Part shown: one piece after another, positions 8,569 to 16,636 of the stretch
Layout: the number at the start of each line of letters is the position of its first letter
Position numbering within the stretch: position 1 is the first letter of the stretch
NCBI GenBank assembly: GCA_018813905.1
Contig: JAHJAO010000134.1
Span: 1 to 34,901, forward strand
Reading direction: 5' to 3'
Length of the DNA stretch: 34,901 bases
Source of the DNA: Candidatus Omnitrophota bacterium
GTDB lineage: Bacteria; Omnitrophota; Gorgyraeia; B26-G9
The notes under the pieces: generated by a model
What the model saw: the letters and a program-made list of their open reading frames with translations, nothing else
Told to the model about the DNA's origin: nothing
Databases searched by the model: none
Made by a program: the position numbers and the translations under genes

Positions 8569-10191
8569 TTATGCGTGGGCATATAAGGCGTGGCGCTGTG
8601 CGCGGATATTTTCACTGGCGAGATATTCGTCAAAGGTCGTGTCCTGGCGGTCGACATAGCCCCGCGGCGTGATTTCAATGATTCGATTGGCCACGGTCTG
8701 GATAAGCTGATGGTCATGCGAAGAAAACAAAACCGTACCGCGGAATTTTTCCAAGCCGCGGTTTAATGCCGTGATCGATTCCAGGTCCAGATGGTTGGTC
8801 GGCTCATCCAAAATCAGCACATTCCCCTGGGCAAGCATCATGCTCGAAAGCAGGCACCGCACGCGTTCTCCTCCGGAAAGAACGCGGACCGGCTTTAAGG
8901 ATTCTTCCCCGCTAAAAAGCATCCTTCCGAGAAATCCACGCACAAAGCTCTCATCCGTATTATCCGAAAACTGGCGCAGCCAATCCACGACATTTAAACT
9001 CGTATCGAAAAAAATAGAGTTGTCCTTAGGGTAATAGGAAGGAATCACCGAAGCTCCCCATTTAAACGTGCCCTTGTCCGCGCTAATCGCGGAAGTCAAT
9101 ATCTCGAACAATGTTGTCTTCGCGAGATTGTTCGGGCCGACAAAGGCAATCTTATCACCCTTGCGCACGAGGATATTCAGATGATCGAACATCGGCTGGC
9201 CGTCGGTTGCCTTGGACAAATTCTCGATCTGCAGGATATCATTACCGGCTTCTTTCTGTTGTTCAAAATTTATATAAGGATATTTGCGGGAAGACGGCTT
9301 AATATCATCAAGCGTGAGTTTTTCCAGGATTTTCTTACGGCTTGTCGCCTGCCGGGATTTTGAGGCATTGGCGCTAAAGCGCGCGATAAACTCTTGTAAT
9401 TCTTTTCTTTTTTCTTCGATTTTTTTGTTTGACTCTGACCTCTGCCGCAGCAAAAGCGTGCTGGAATCCAGCCAGAAACTGTAATTGCCGCTGTAAAGCT
9501 GGATTTTTCCAAAATCAATATCCGCGATATGCGTGCAAACCTTATCCAGAAAATGCCGGTCATGTGAAACCACGATCGCGGTATTCTCAAAACCGCATAA
9601 AAATTCCTCAAGCCAAAGGCTGCTGTCCACGTCCAAATTGTTCGTCGGCTCATCAAGCAAAAGAATATCCGGATTTCCGAATAACGCCTGCGCCAAAAGC
9701 ACGCGGACTTTTTCCCCGGACTCAAGCTGTTTCATCGGCAAAACATGGTATTTTTCTTCTATGCCGAGATCGCTTAAAAGCTTTGCCGCGTCCGATTCCG
9801 CGTTCCATCCGTCAAGCTCCGCAAATTTCGCCTCAAGCTCGGAAACCAGAATCCCGTCTTCATCGGAGAAATCTTCCTTGGCGTAGAGCTCGTCTTTTTT
9901 CCGGATAATATTATAAAGCTCTTTGTGTCCCATGATCACCGTATTCAAAACCGTGTATTCGTCAAAAGCAAACTGATCCTGCTTGAGCGAGGAAACCCGC
10001 TTACCCGTAGGCACGATCACTTCTCCGGCCATAGAATCAATCTCTCCGGAAAGAATCTTCAAAAAAGTAGACTTGCCCGATCCGTTCGCTCCGATCAATC
10101 CGTAACAATTTCCCGGAGAAAAAACAATATTGACGTTTGAAAAAAGTTTGCGTTGTCCATACCGCAGGGACACGCCTTTTGTGGAAATCAT
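8569..10191 (-). CDS. ybiT: ABC-F family ATPase, YbiT-like
   Basis: 540 residues, two ABC cassettes and no membrane segments, as in the ABC-F proteins that act on ribosomes. Cassette 1: Walker A GANGSGKS (34-41), signature QLESGEKVR (155-163), Walker B ILLLDEPTNNLD (176-187), H-loop VSHDRHFLD. The basic coiled linker (PtIM), about 240-310, separates the cassettes. Cassette 2: Walker A GPNNLAKTT (352-360), signature VLSGGERVR (437-445), Walker B and LDEPTNHLD (461-469), then SSHDHQLIQTVANRIIEIT. The second Walker A has Ala where Gly normally precedes the Lys. The overall pattern (QDQFAFDEYTVLNTVIMGH near 71-89) is that of YbiT. It is monocistronic with its own promoter and GGAGG site. Its base composition looks somewhat richer in GC than its neighbours, which could mean transfer; this is only an impression. 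Confidence 0.92.
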   Translation of the reverse strand: MISTKGVSLRYGQRKLFSNVNIVFSPGNCYGLIGANGSGKSTFLKILSGEIDSMAGEVIVPTGKRVSSLKQDQFAFDEYTVLNTVIMGHKELYNIIRKKDELYAKEDFSDEDGILVSELEAKFAELDGWNAESDAAKLLSDLGIEEKYHVLPMKQLESGEKVRVLLAQALFGNPDILLLDEPTNNLDVDSSLWLEEFLCGFENTAIVVSHDRHFLDKVCTHIADIDFGKIQLYSGNYSFWLDSSTLLLRQRSESNKKIEEKRKELQEFIARFSANASKSRQATSRKKILEKLTLDDIKPSSRKYPYINFEQQKEAGNDILQIENLSKATDGQPMFDHLNILVRKGDKIAFVGPNNLAKTTLFEILTSAISADKGTFKWGASVIPSYYPKDNSIFFDTSLNVVDWLRQFSDNTDESFVRGFLGRMLFSGEESLKPVRVLSGGERVRCLLSSMMLAQGNVLILDEPTNHLDLESITALNRGLEKFRGTVLFSSHDHQLIQTVANRIIEITPRGYVDRQDTTFDEYLASENIRAQRHALYAHA

Positions 10192-10241
10192 CTTCTGCCT
10201 CCGCTTACGCTTTTTTTAATGACTGCTGATACGAAATACTG

Positions 10242-10270
10242 AGTTTACCTAAGACCGGACATTTTGTAAA
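10242..10270 (-). promoter_or_regulatory. Promoter for the ABC-F gene
   Basis: Minus-strand TTTACA (10270-10265) and TAAACT (10247-10242) with a 17-base spacer. A start near 10235 gives a leader of about 44 bases before the ATG at 10191, which has GGAGG upstream. Confidence 0.5.
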
Positions 10271-10448
10271 GCAGAAAATAAAACAATTCTTCTTCCATCG
10301 GATTTGGCCGGTTGCGAATTGCGCGGGTCTTAAAAATAGGGGCGCACATCCCATTTATGTTGCAAAAAGGGCTGGCCGCCCGGGTAACGGCGGATCATGC
10401 AAGTTAACATTTTTTGTTTCAATATGTTGTGCTTTTATTTCAAAAAAA

Positions 10449-10477
10449 TTGCTAAATTTCGAATTTATTGCTATAAT
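10449..10477 (+). promoter_or_regulatory. Sigma70-type promoter for the DUF89 gene
   Basis: TTGCTA (10449-10454), 17 bases, then a perfect TATAAT (10472-10477). The predicted start near 10484 lies downstream of an earlier in-frame ATG at 10397, which supports the later translation start at 10520. Confidence 0.72.
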
Positions 10478-10519
10478 TTGCAAGCCGAAACAGGCTTATT
10501 TAAAAGGATCTTTCAAAAA

Positions 10520-11374
10520 ATGCGTGCCCAAAAAGAATGCTACAATTGTCTAAAAAAATTGACGCTGCAAACCATCCGCCTGGCTAAACACAACAGCAAA
10601 GCTGCGTCTTTTGATGAAGAAAAAATCACAAAAAATACGTTGCGGTATCTAGCCGATCACTTCAATGCCGCTACTATCCCGGCGCAGATCTTTTCCCGCG
10701 TAAACAGAAAAATAAAAAAACTTTCTTCCGTTGCCGACGCATTTAACAAGCGCAAGTCTTGCGAGATGGTTTTGGCTAAAAAAACAGCCACGCGCCTTAG
10801 AAAAACTATCCCGTCTGATTTAAAAGGGCTGCTCACTTTCTCGGCAGCCGGCAATTGCCTGGATTTCTTCAAGCCCCTTCATGTATCGGCAAAAGAGCTG
10901 GCCGGGAGTATAGATTTTACTATAGACAAGGGGGAGGATTTTAAAAAGAGGATTAGTTGTTCTAAGCGCATACTTTTTTTTGCGGATAACACCGGAGAGT
11001 GTTTTTTTGATTTGCCTCTGATCCAATTTTTATCCAAAAAAACAAAAGTTGTCTACATCGTCAAATCAAAACCCGTGCAAAACGATTTGACCATAAACGA
11101 TTTAAAGATAAGCGGTATTCTAAAAAAATTCCCCCTGGTTCTTGCCTCAGGGAACGACGCGGTGGGCATAGAGCTTTCCACTTTGTCCGGAAGAATAAAA
11201 AAAGAACTCCAAGCCTGCGATTTGATCCTTGCCAAAGGCATGGGCTATTATGAAACATTTTCCGAGCTCTCGGCGTACCGGGATAAAGTTTTTTACCTGC
11301 TGATGGCCAAATGCCGCCCCGTAGCCAAAAGCTTGGGAGTCCCTTTGAATAGTTATGTTTTTACTCAAAAATAG
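10520..11374 (+). CDS. DUF89 / ARMT1-like damage-control phosphatase
   Basis: 284 residues from the chosen ATG. An upstream in-frame extension of 41 codons is rejected because a strong promoter lies within it and because the family begins with a CxxC motif (here C7 and C10). Family landmarks are AAGNCLDFF (109-117), FADNTGECFFDLPLI (154-168) with the metal-binding Asp-Asn, SKPVQNDLTINDL (183-195) and ILAKGMGYYETFSEL (236-250). DUF89 enzymes are metal-dependent phosphatases that remove damaged or surplus phosphometabolites such as sugar phosphates. The substrate cannot be predicted here. It is monocistronic and its end overlaps the end of the convergent SGNH gene by 14 bases. Confidence 0.86.
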   Translation: MRAQKECYNCLKKLTLQTIRLAKHNSKAASFDEEKITKNTLRYLADHFNAATIPAQIFSRVNRKIKKLSSVADAFNKRKSCEMVLAKKTATRLRKTIPSDLKGLLTFSAAGNCLDFFKPLHVSAKELAGSIDFTIDKGEDFKKRISCSKRILFFADNTGECFFDLPLIQFLSKKTKVVYIVKSKPVQNDLTINDLKISGILKKFPLVLASGNDAVGIELSTLSGRIKKELQACDLILAKGMGYYETFSELSAYRDKVFYLLMAKCRPVAKSLGVPLNSYVFTQK

Positions 11375-12794
11375 CGCCTCGGTTGGGATTTAAATTTTTT
11401 CCGATTTCTCCGGCAATCCCTTCGGCAATCAACTCGCATCCTAATTCGGTGCAATGGCCATCGGCTAAAAAGTAATCCTCCCGGGGATGTTCTTCTGTTT
11501 TGTTTTTGAAAACCGAACGATAATCAATAAGTGTTACATTATACAGGGCGGCAACATCCTGCATCGGTTTTAATAACTGCTGCGGGTAGCTCAAGAATAT
11601 CAACGGAATATTTTCTTCTTTACAAATTTTCACAAGTCCCTGTAAGTTCTTAAAGAGCGCTCTATCTTTCGCGTTCAATCCATCCGGGCTTTTAGATTTG
11701 TTATTGAATACGCTTAACTTCATCTTTATTTTATTAAAGAGGCTATCTGTATCCCGCATGATTGCCATATTATACAAAAGCCTCAGGTAGGTTCTATTGC
11801 TGGCGGGGTCCAAAGCAAAAGCCCGGCTATAGCAGCTAATCGCTTGCCCGAATTTATTCTTAAAAAAGAAGCTGTTTCCCAAAACGATACCTGCATTATA
11901 TAATCTTGTTTTAACCTGCGCATTTTGCGGGTATCTGTCTAGAAGCTTTTGATAAAAAGTAACCGCAGTTTCTGGCAGAGCCTGTTTGATAAAAACATCG
12001 TCCAATTCGCTGAATATCTCTAAATTATCCGGGGCGGCTTCCACCGCAGCTGCCAGGCAGTGCTGCGCTTTGTCAAATTGCCCGGCAAGCTTATAACAAC
12101 GGCCTAATTCTAAAAAAACCGTGCTGTTGCCGCAATCCAAGTCCTGCGCCTGGCGATAGCAGGCAATGGCCTGGGCGTAATCGCATCTTGAGCGGAAGAT
12201 GTTTCCTTTTTCGATTAATTTACTTGCTGCGCTTTCTAGGAAATTTTTACTGTTATTTTTTTCACGGCCGGCTCCGCCCGCCTTCTTTTTCCTGCTTTCC
12301 AGGTTACAAATCATAATATTTATAAATTTTGCTATTTTCGAATTTAACAGCATGCTACTTTTTCCCCGCGGACCGGCGTCAGCCGACACTACTGTTCGAT
12401 AATTCCAGCCATCGCTTCTGCCGGCCATTATTGTAACTGCATCCGGTTTTATCGCAAGACGCTCGTTTTTAAATTTTTGCAGCATCATTTCGGATGTAAA
12501 ATCCGGATATCCAAAATTATACACCTTAAATTTCTTCCCGCCGTATTGTACGCTTAGAATTTTTTCAAGCTGCGCCGGATAATTATGCTCAAAAGCGATA
12601 TTTAATCCGTAAGTAAATGAGTCCCCTAAACATATGATTCTGTAAATATTTTCAGGCGCCTCTTCGGTATGTGCGGCAGTAAAGCGCTTTGTGTAAAAAA
12701 AGCTGCAAATATTCAGGGAAATTTCCAAAAAAAGCAGGGTTAATGCCATTCCGAGAATAATTAACAAAATTTTTTTATACATTACCGGAATCAT
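11361..12794 (-). CDS. Membrane-anchored SGNH hydrolase with internal TPR region
   Basis: 477 residues. An N-terminal membrane helix (about 8-33) is followed by an SGNH/GDSL-like domain split by TPR repeats. Block I is LGDSFTYG (56-63, nucleophile Ser59), block II NFGYPDFTS (93-101), block III GRSD (125-128, where Asn is usual) and block V ADGHCTELG (444-452) with the catalytic Asp-His. Between blocks III and V, about 180-320, come TPR units such as DYAQAIACYRQAQDLD and KFGQAISCYSRAFALDP. Such anchored SGNH proteins are often O-acetyl esterases or transferases acting on surface polysaccharides; the substrate is unknown. It follows a second SGNH gene by 27 bases. Codons 1 and 5 (12782) are both possible starts. 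Confidence 0.82.
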   Translation of the reverse strand: MIPVMYKKILLIILGMALTLLFLEISLNICSFFYTKRFTAAHTEEAPENIYRIICLGDSFTYGLNIAFEHNYPAQLEKILSVQYGGKKFKVYNFGYPDFTSEMMLQKFKNERLAIKPDAVTIMAGRSDGWNYRTVVSADAGPRGKSSMLLNSKIAKFINIMICNLESRKKKAGGAGREKNNSKNFLESAASKLIEKGNIFRSRCDYAQAIACYRQAQDLDCGNSTVFLELGRCYKLAGQFDKAQHCLAAAVEAAPDNLEIFSELDDVFIKQALPETAVTFYQKLLDRYPQNAQVKTRLYNAGIVLGNSFFFKNKFGQAISCYSRAFALDPASNRTYLRLLYNMAIMRDTDSLFNKIKMKLSVFNNKSKSPDGLNAKDRALFKNLQGLVKICKEENIPLIFLSYPQQLLKPMQDVAALYNVTLIDYRSVFKNKTEEHPREDYFLADGHCTELGCELIAEGIAGEIGKNLNPNRGAIFE

Positions 12795-12821
12795 CTTGCG
12801 TAATAAAGTAACCCATTCGGC

Positions 12822-13994
12822 TCAATTACGGGTAAAAGTATTGCGTATGATTTCTCTGTAAATTAATTGTGCGATAAGTTTGTGCCCTAAGAAATTTGGG
12901 TGTATCGGGTCATTCGGCCCATTAAATAAATTTTTGTTTATATCTTTTTCAAAGACTTCAGCGCAATTGATAAGCGGAATATTGTGTTTTGAGGCGACAT
13001 CCGCCATTATTTTCTGATAATATAGCGCGTCCCGGCGGCAATCGATAATCTGATAATCCAGTGCTTTTTTGTAAAAAGCGTTTGCTCGCTTATAATTTTT
13101 ATTCTCTTCCGATTCAAACCCGCGCTTAAAATAATACGCACTAAGATTATCTCCGCTTTTTATAATCTGTTCCTCGCTTGGCGATAAAACCGGTTTGGGT
13201 AAATTGACCGGCATTTTTATAAACATCAACTTTATGTTATTAACCCGGCAGATATCAATAATTTCTTCCAGATTGTTTCTAAAATCTTCGGGTGAAACAC
13301 GGATTTTAGATTGGTCGAATATTTTTCTAAGCAATGCAGCGGATATTCTTTCGTTTTTTCCGTAAATCCGGCTCACTATTCTTCTTAAAATAAAATATAA
13401 CCGGCTTTTATATAATACGTTTCTAAATGCTACCGTCAAAGGGGCTAGCTTAGACAACTGATTATCCTTTAACTTTTCGTTCCGAAAAAACCGGCAGCGG
13501 TCAACGTCATTTAAAACATGCGCCACGGTTACCATGTTTGGTGAAAGCGCCAATAAATGCTTTTGAAGGTAAATCTTTGCCTGATATGTAGTGTAGCCTA
13601 TTTGCCCGGCATTAATTACTTCTGCTTTTTTGGCTCCGATATCCCTGTCTAATGTTTGGTTTAAGATAAATGGATAAGCATTGCCGGCTTCAACCCCCCA
13701 GCCGAACGTCGAAGACGCCCCCATGCAAATTATTCTATAAACACCTAAAGGCTTGTTTTTTTCAATCTCCCGCTGCCGCAACCCCAATGAATTGGTGCAA
13801 ACGGCTGTTCCCCGAAAGATGGTTTTTAAGTTCTGGCGCTGTCGCCAAATCAAATCATAATCTTCCTGGCAAATCAAACTGACAGATTCAAGCATATTTA
13901 ATTTGGAATCCGGCAAAATAATACGGCATGCGCATTCGATCAACAGCAGGATCAAAAGACCAAACAGTACAAGAGAACCTTTTCTAAACATCAT
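12822..13994 (-). CDS. Membrane-anchored SGNH hydrolase-like protein
   Basis: 390 residues with an N-terminal membrane helix (about 6-24). Block I reads MGASSTFGWGVE (91-102) with Ser94 as the likely nucleophile in a GAS instead of GDS context. Block II is INAGQIGYTTYQ (127-138), block III LNDVD (161-165), and block V DPIHPNFLGHKLI, with Asp near 362 and His near 365. A single TPR-like stretch (ENKNYKRANAFYKKALDYQ) lies shortly before block V. It shares architecture with the downstream SGNH gene, so the two probably arose by duplication. Lies 18 bases after nth. Function in envelope or glycan modification is inferred from family only. Two adjacent ATG codons make the exact start uncertain by one residue. 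Confidence 0.82.
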   Translation of the reverse strand: MMFRKGSLVLFGLLILLLIECACRIILPDSKLNMLESVSLICQEDYDLIWRQRQNLKTIFRGTAVCTNSLGLRQREIEKNKPLGVYRIICMGASSTFGWGVEAGNAYPFILNQTLDRDIGAKKAEVINAGQIGYTTYQAKIYLQKHLLALSPNMVTVAHVLNDVDRCRFFRNEKLKDNQLSKLAPLTVAFRNVLYKSRLYFILRRIVSRIYGKNERISAALLRKIFDQSKIRVSPEDFRNNLEEIIDICRVNNIKLMFIKMPVNLPKPVLSPSEEQIIKSGDNLSAYYFKRGFESEENKNYKRANAFYKKALDYQIIDCRRDALYYQKIMADVASKHNIPLINCAEVFEKDINKNLFNGPNDPIHPNFLGHKLIAQLIYREIIRNTFTRN

Positions 13995-14012
13995 ATTAGT
14001 ACTTGGGTCTAT

Positions 14013-14678
14013 TCATGGCCTATTTTTGATATAAAAATTACAAACTTTATTTATAACACAACGCTGGCATAACGGGTTACGCGCCATGCATATTGCGCGT
14101 CCATGTTCGATTAAAAGATCGCTAAATATTCCCCAGATGTTGCGCGGCACAAGCTGCATAAGGTCGCGCTCGATTTTTTCCGGCTGATCATACTCCGTCA
14201 GCCCCAAACGCTGACTGAGGCGGCGTACATGTGTATCTACCGCAACTCCTTCCTGTTTGCCAAAACCGTTAAATAAAATTATATTTGCCGTTTTTCTTGC
14301 CACCCCGGGCAGTAGCGTAAGGTCTTTCATGGTATTGGGCATTTTATTTTTAAATTTATTTTTAATCATTTGCGCAGCAGAAATAATATTTTTTGCCTTG
14401 TTGCGAAAAAATCCGGCCGAACGGATATCCTGTCCAAAGAACTCTACTTTGGCCCGGGCGTAATCGTCTATGTTGCGGTATTTGTTGAATAACTTCTGCG
14501 TAATAATATTCACCCGTTTATCGGTACATTGCGCGGAAAGAACGGTGGCGACAAGTAACTGTAGCGGATTTTTATAGTTTAAAGTGATCTTTGCGCCGGG
14601 ATACTCTTCCCTTAAAATTTTAATGATTGCCGCCGTCTTTCTTTTTAAATTGCCCACAAGCCGCACTCTCCTTTTCAT
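14013..14678 (-). CDS. nth: Endonuclease III
   Basis: DNA glycosylase and AP lyase of base excision repair that removes oxidised pyrimidines. About 221 residues, normal for the family. The helix-hairpin-helix LLPGVARKTANIIL carries the catalytic Lys, and AVDTHVRRLSQRLGL carries the catalytic Asp. The C-terminal [4Fe-4S] site has the expected spacing C-x6-C-x2-C-x5-C (CMARNPLCQRCVINKVC). Start choice is uncertain: ATG 14678 and GTG 14681 are adjacent. A perfect minus-strand TATAAT at 14688-14683 would place transcription start near the ATG, in which case the GTG at 14657, preceded by AAGGAG, would be the true start. It leads a three-gene unit with the two SGNH genes. Confidence 0.95.
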   Translation of the reverse strand: MKRRVRLVGNLKRKTAAIIKILREEYPGAKITLNYKNPLQLLVATVLSAQCTDKRVNIITQKLFNKYRNIDDYARAKVEFFGQDIRSAGFFRNKAKNIISAAQMIKNKFKNKMPNTMKDLTLLPGVARKTANIILFNGFGKQEGVAVDTHVRRLSQRLGLTEYDQPEKIERDLMQLVPRNIWGIFSDLLIEHGRAICMARNPLCQRCVINKVCNFYIKNRP

Positions 14679-14714
14679 CACTATTATACCTTATAAGCTT
14701 TTATAAAAAAATAA

Positions 14715-14743
14715 TTGCATTATTTTTTATTTGCTTTTATAAT
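14715..14743 (+). promoter_or_regulatory. Promoter for the ferredoxin gene
   Basis: TTGCAT (14715-14720), a 17-base spacer and a perfect TATAAT (14738-14743). Start near 14750, leader of about 26 bases carrying GAGGAGG. Divergent from nth. Confidence 0.72.
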
Positions 14744-14775
14744 AAGACAAAATTCTTAAATAGAGGAGGCTCAAG

Positions 14776-14964
14776 ATGAGGGCGATAATCGATACTGAAG
14801 CTTGTGTAGGATGCGGCCTGTGTGTTAATGGCTGCGCGGAAGTTTTTAAAATGGAGGATGATAAAGCGATAGTAATCGCTGACCCCATACCTCAAGACAT
14901 CTTGGAAGCGGCGAAAGAAGCTACCGCCAGCTGTCCGGTCGAAGCGATAATAATTGAGGGTTGA
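14776..14964 (+). CDS. Small [4Fe-4S] ferredoxin
   Basis: 62 residues. Electron carrier with one [4Fe-4S] cluster: C10, C13 and C16 in ACVGCGLC plus the distant Cys in ASCPVEAI. An extra C20 lies at the position where single-cluster ferredoxins of Thermotoga and Desulfovibrio type have a Cys, but its usual disulfide partner in the middle of the chain is not visible. The protein is acidic, as expected. GAGGAGG precedes the ATG by 7 bases, and its own promoter makes it a single-gene unit. No redox partner gene is adjacent, so the partner enzyme is unknown. Confidence 0.93.
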   Translation: MRAIIDTEACVGCGLCVNGCAEVFKMEDDKAIVIADPIPQDILEAAKEATASCPVEAIIIEG

Positions 14965-15000
14965 ATTTCAGCCATAATTTTTATTTCGCACAAGAGTTTT

Positions 15001-15810
15001 TCAACGCACAAGCTCTGTTAGGTCATCCCAGATTTTACGGCTTCCCTGCATGCTGACTATAAATTTTCTCCCGCTTTTTGTATAAAAGCCCAGAAAACAA
15101 TGTTTTGCCTTTCTGGTAAAACCGGTCTTTCCGACCAAACCGCAATCGTTCTTCCATAACATTTTATTATGATTGTGCAGATTTATTTTTTTTCCGTCTG
15201 AGCCAACAATCACCCCTTCTTTTGTCTTGATGATCTCGATAAGCTTTTTGTGTTTTAAGAATTCCCTCATAAACATCGCTAAATCATCAGGAGTGGAATA
15301 TTGCTTTTTATTTGTTTCCGGCAACCCGGTTGCATTTAGAAAAAAGCTGTTCTTGGCCGATAGTTCCCGCGCCCGCTCATTCATTAATTGGGCAAATTTA
15401 AACTCCGTACCCGCCACCGCTTCGGCCAAAGCAACCCCGGCATCATTGGCTGAATTCATTAAAAACGCTTTTAGCAAATCTTCCGCCTTATAATAAGCCC
15501 CTTGCGTAAGATTCACTTTTGTGGGCGTGATTCCCGCCGCCCGTTCGCTAATCTTTACCTTTGTATCTAATTGTATCCTCTCAAAAACGATAAGTGCGGC
15601 CAGGATTTTTACGGTACTGGCTGCAGGTAAACGCAGGTCGGGATTTTTTTTATAAATTACCTTTTTTGTTTTTGCATCGATAACCATTGCCGCTTTGGCG
15701 GTGATCCCTTCATTCTGCCCGGCCAAACAGTAAAAAGGAAAATGAAAAATTAAAACAGCCGAAACAATAAGACAAACTGCTGTGATTTTTTTGCTATTAA
15801 ACTTAAACAT
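15001..15810 (-). CDS. D-alanyl-D-alanine carboxypeptidase (peptidase S11, PBP5-like)
   Basis: 269 residues. An N-terminal signal peptide (about 10-30, ending CLAGQ) sends it to the periplasm. The penicillin-binding motifs are complete: SxxK as S65-T-V-K68, SxN as S120-A-N122 (NSANDAG), and KTG at 228-230 (VGKTGFT). Such enzymes remove the terminal D-Ala from peptidoglycan pentapeptides and limit cross-linking. The frame is open for 38 codons upstream, across the end of yjbQ, but only the ATG at 15810 gives a signal peptide. The protein stops soon after the catalytic domain and lacks the extra C-terminal domain and amphipathic anchor of E. coli PBP5. It lies 17 bases downstream of yjbQ. Confidence 0.9.
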   Translation of the reverse strand: MFKFNSKKITAVCLIVSAVLIFHFPFYCLAGQNEGITAKAAMVIDAKTKKVIYKKNPDLRLPAASTVKILAALIVFERIQLDTKVKISERAAGITPTKVNLTQGAYYKAEDLLKAFLMNSANDAGVALAEAVAGTEFKFAQLMNERARELSAKNSFFLNATGLPETNKKQYSTPDDLAMFMREFLKHKKLIEIIKTKEGVIVGSDGKKINLHNHNKMLWKNDCGLVGKTGFTRKAKHCFLGFYTKSGRKFIVSMQGSRKIWDDLTELVR

Positions 15811-15827
15811 TAAAAACTGCCTGTTTT

Positions 15828-16250
15828 TTATTCGGCGATAAACGTTAAAACCACTTTTCTGTCCCGGGCCCGGGTATCGAATTCCGCCAAGACAACCTGC
15901 TGCCAAGTTCCCAACAGCAAGCACGCATCTTCAAAGGGGATAGTTAACGCCGCCCCTTGCAAAGCGGCCCGCACATGGCTGAATCCATTGGCATCATTCC
16001 AGGTTTCATCATGACAGTATTTATTATCCCGAGGAGCAATTTTTTCATAAATGTTCCTCATGTCTTTAACCAGCCCCGGTTCATACTCGAAACTCGTGAT
16101 AGCAGCGGTTGAACCAACAACAAACACATTTACCAACCCCGCTTTAAAGCCTAGGTTTGAGAGGATGTTCCGGATATCCGATGTGATATCTACAAGATCC
16201 CCGCAGCCTTTGGTTTTTAACTTTAAATACTTGGTAACGATCTGTATCAT
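15828..16250 (-). CDS. yjbQ: YjbQ / UPF0047 family protein
   Basis: 140 residues, the standard family length. Highly conserved stretches are VVGSTAAITSFEYEPG (45-60), YCHDETWNDANGFSHVRAALQG (about 78-99, with the metal-binding His residues) and LGTWQQVVLAEFDTRARDRKV (about 112-132). The family has been linked to a secondary thiamine-phosphate synthase activity in E. coli, but its physiological role is not settled. It heads a two-gene unit with the D,D-carboxypeptidase. There is no obvious Shine-Dalgarno at the ATG. Confidence 0.93.
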   Translation of the reverse strand: MIQIVTKYLKLKTKGCGDLVDITSDIRNILSNLGFKAGLVNVFVVGSTAAITSFEYEPGLVKDMRNIYEKIAPRDNKYCHDETWNDANGFSHVRAALQGAALTIPFEDACLLLGTWQQVVLAEFDTRARDRKVVLTFIAE

Positions 16251-16300
16251 ATAAAGTTTTTACCGGCTTTCGCCGACGAACATATCAAATTTATTATACG

Positions 16301-16330
16301 ATTCTACATTAATTGCAATTTTGAAGTCAA
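16301..16330 (-). promoter_or_regulatory. Candidate promoter for yjbQ
   Basis: Minus-strand TTGACT (16330-16325), an 18-base spacer and TAGAAT (16306-16301) preceded by TG. Start near 16294 gives a leader of about 43 bases. Confidence 0.55.
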
Positions 16331-16379
16331 CTCTTTTTATCGCCCGCTTTTTATTAATGTTATTGGCACATTCGACAAC

Positions 16380-16472
16380 CAGCCTCGCTGTCCTGAAGAT
16401 GTTCTTCTAAAGATGGCTAGGCGGGTCAGCCTCGCCGACAGTTGGGGAGCTTGCGGGGATGGCTAGGCGGGC
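16380..16472 (+). repeat. Two-unit tandem repeat, 46-47 bases per unit
   Basis: Unit 1 (16380-16426) and unit 2 (16427-16472) both begin CAGCCTCGC and both end GATGGCTAGGCGGG plus one base. The middle parts differ. The two units lie in the 386-base gap between yjbQ and pyrE, where no coding frame is evident. The ends of each unit can partly pair (GCCT with AGGC). It looks like a dispersed intergenic repeat or part of a small RNA. Confidence 0.65.
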
Positions 16473-16489
16473 AAACCCGCAGGTTTTTT
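16467..16489 (+). terminator. Terminator-like hairpin
   Basis: Stem GCGGG (16467-16471) and CCCGC (16476-16480) with loop CAAA, then AGG and six T. There is no gene upstream on this strand. It may end a small RNA that includes the tandem repeat, or shield pyrE from read-through. Confidence 0.5.
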
Positions 16490-16584
16490 ATTTCAGGAAG
16501 AAACAACACCGCAGAAAAACAGGACGTTTTAATTCAGGCGGGGTCAGTGTCAAGCCGGGTATTAAAGGATAACTGCCAAATGGC

Positions 16585-16612
16585 TTGACAAAGTCCGCTT
16601 TCTGACTATAAT
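16585..16612 (+). promoter_or_regulatory. Promoter for pyrE-kdsB
   Basis: Perfect TTGACA (16585-16590) and perfect TATAAT (16607-16612) with a 16-base spacer. Start near 16619 leaves a leader of only about 18 bases, with no visible Shine-Dalgarno. Confidence 0.75.
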
Positions 16613-16636
16613 TTATTACATAACCAATATAAAACG

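Noticed and set aside
10397-10519. 41-codon N-terminal extension of the DUF89 gene
   Set aside because: A TTGCTA-17-TATAAT promoter lies within it, and the family starts with the CxxC found after 10520.
15811-15924. 38-codon N-terminal extension of the D,D-carboxypeptidase
   Set aside because: It overlaps the end of yjbQ and would bury the signal peptide.
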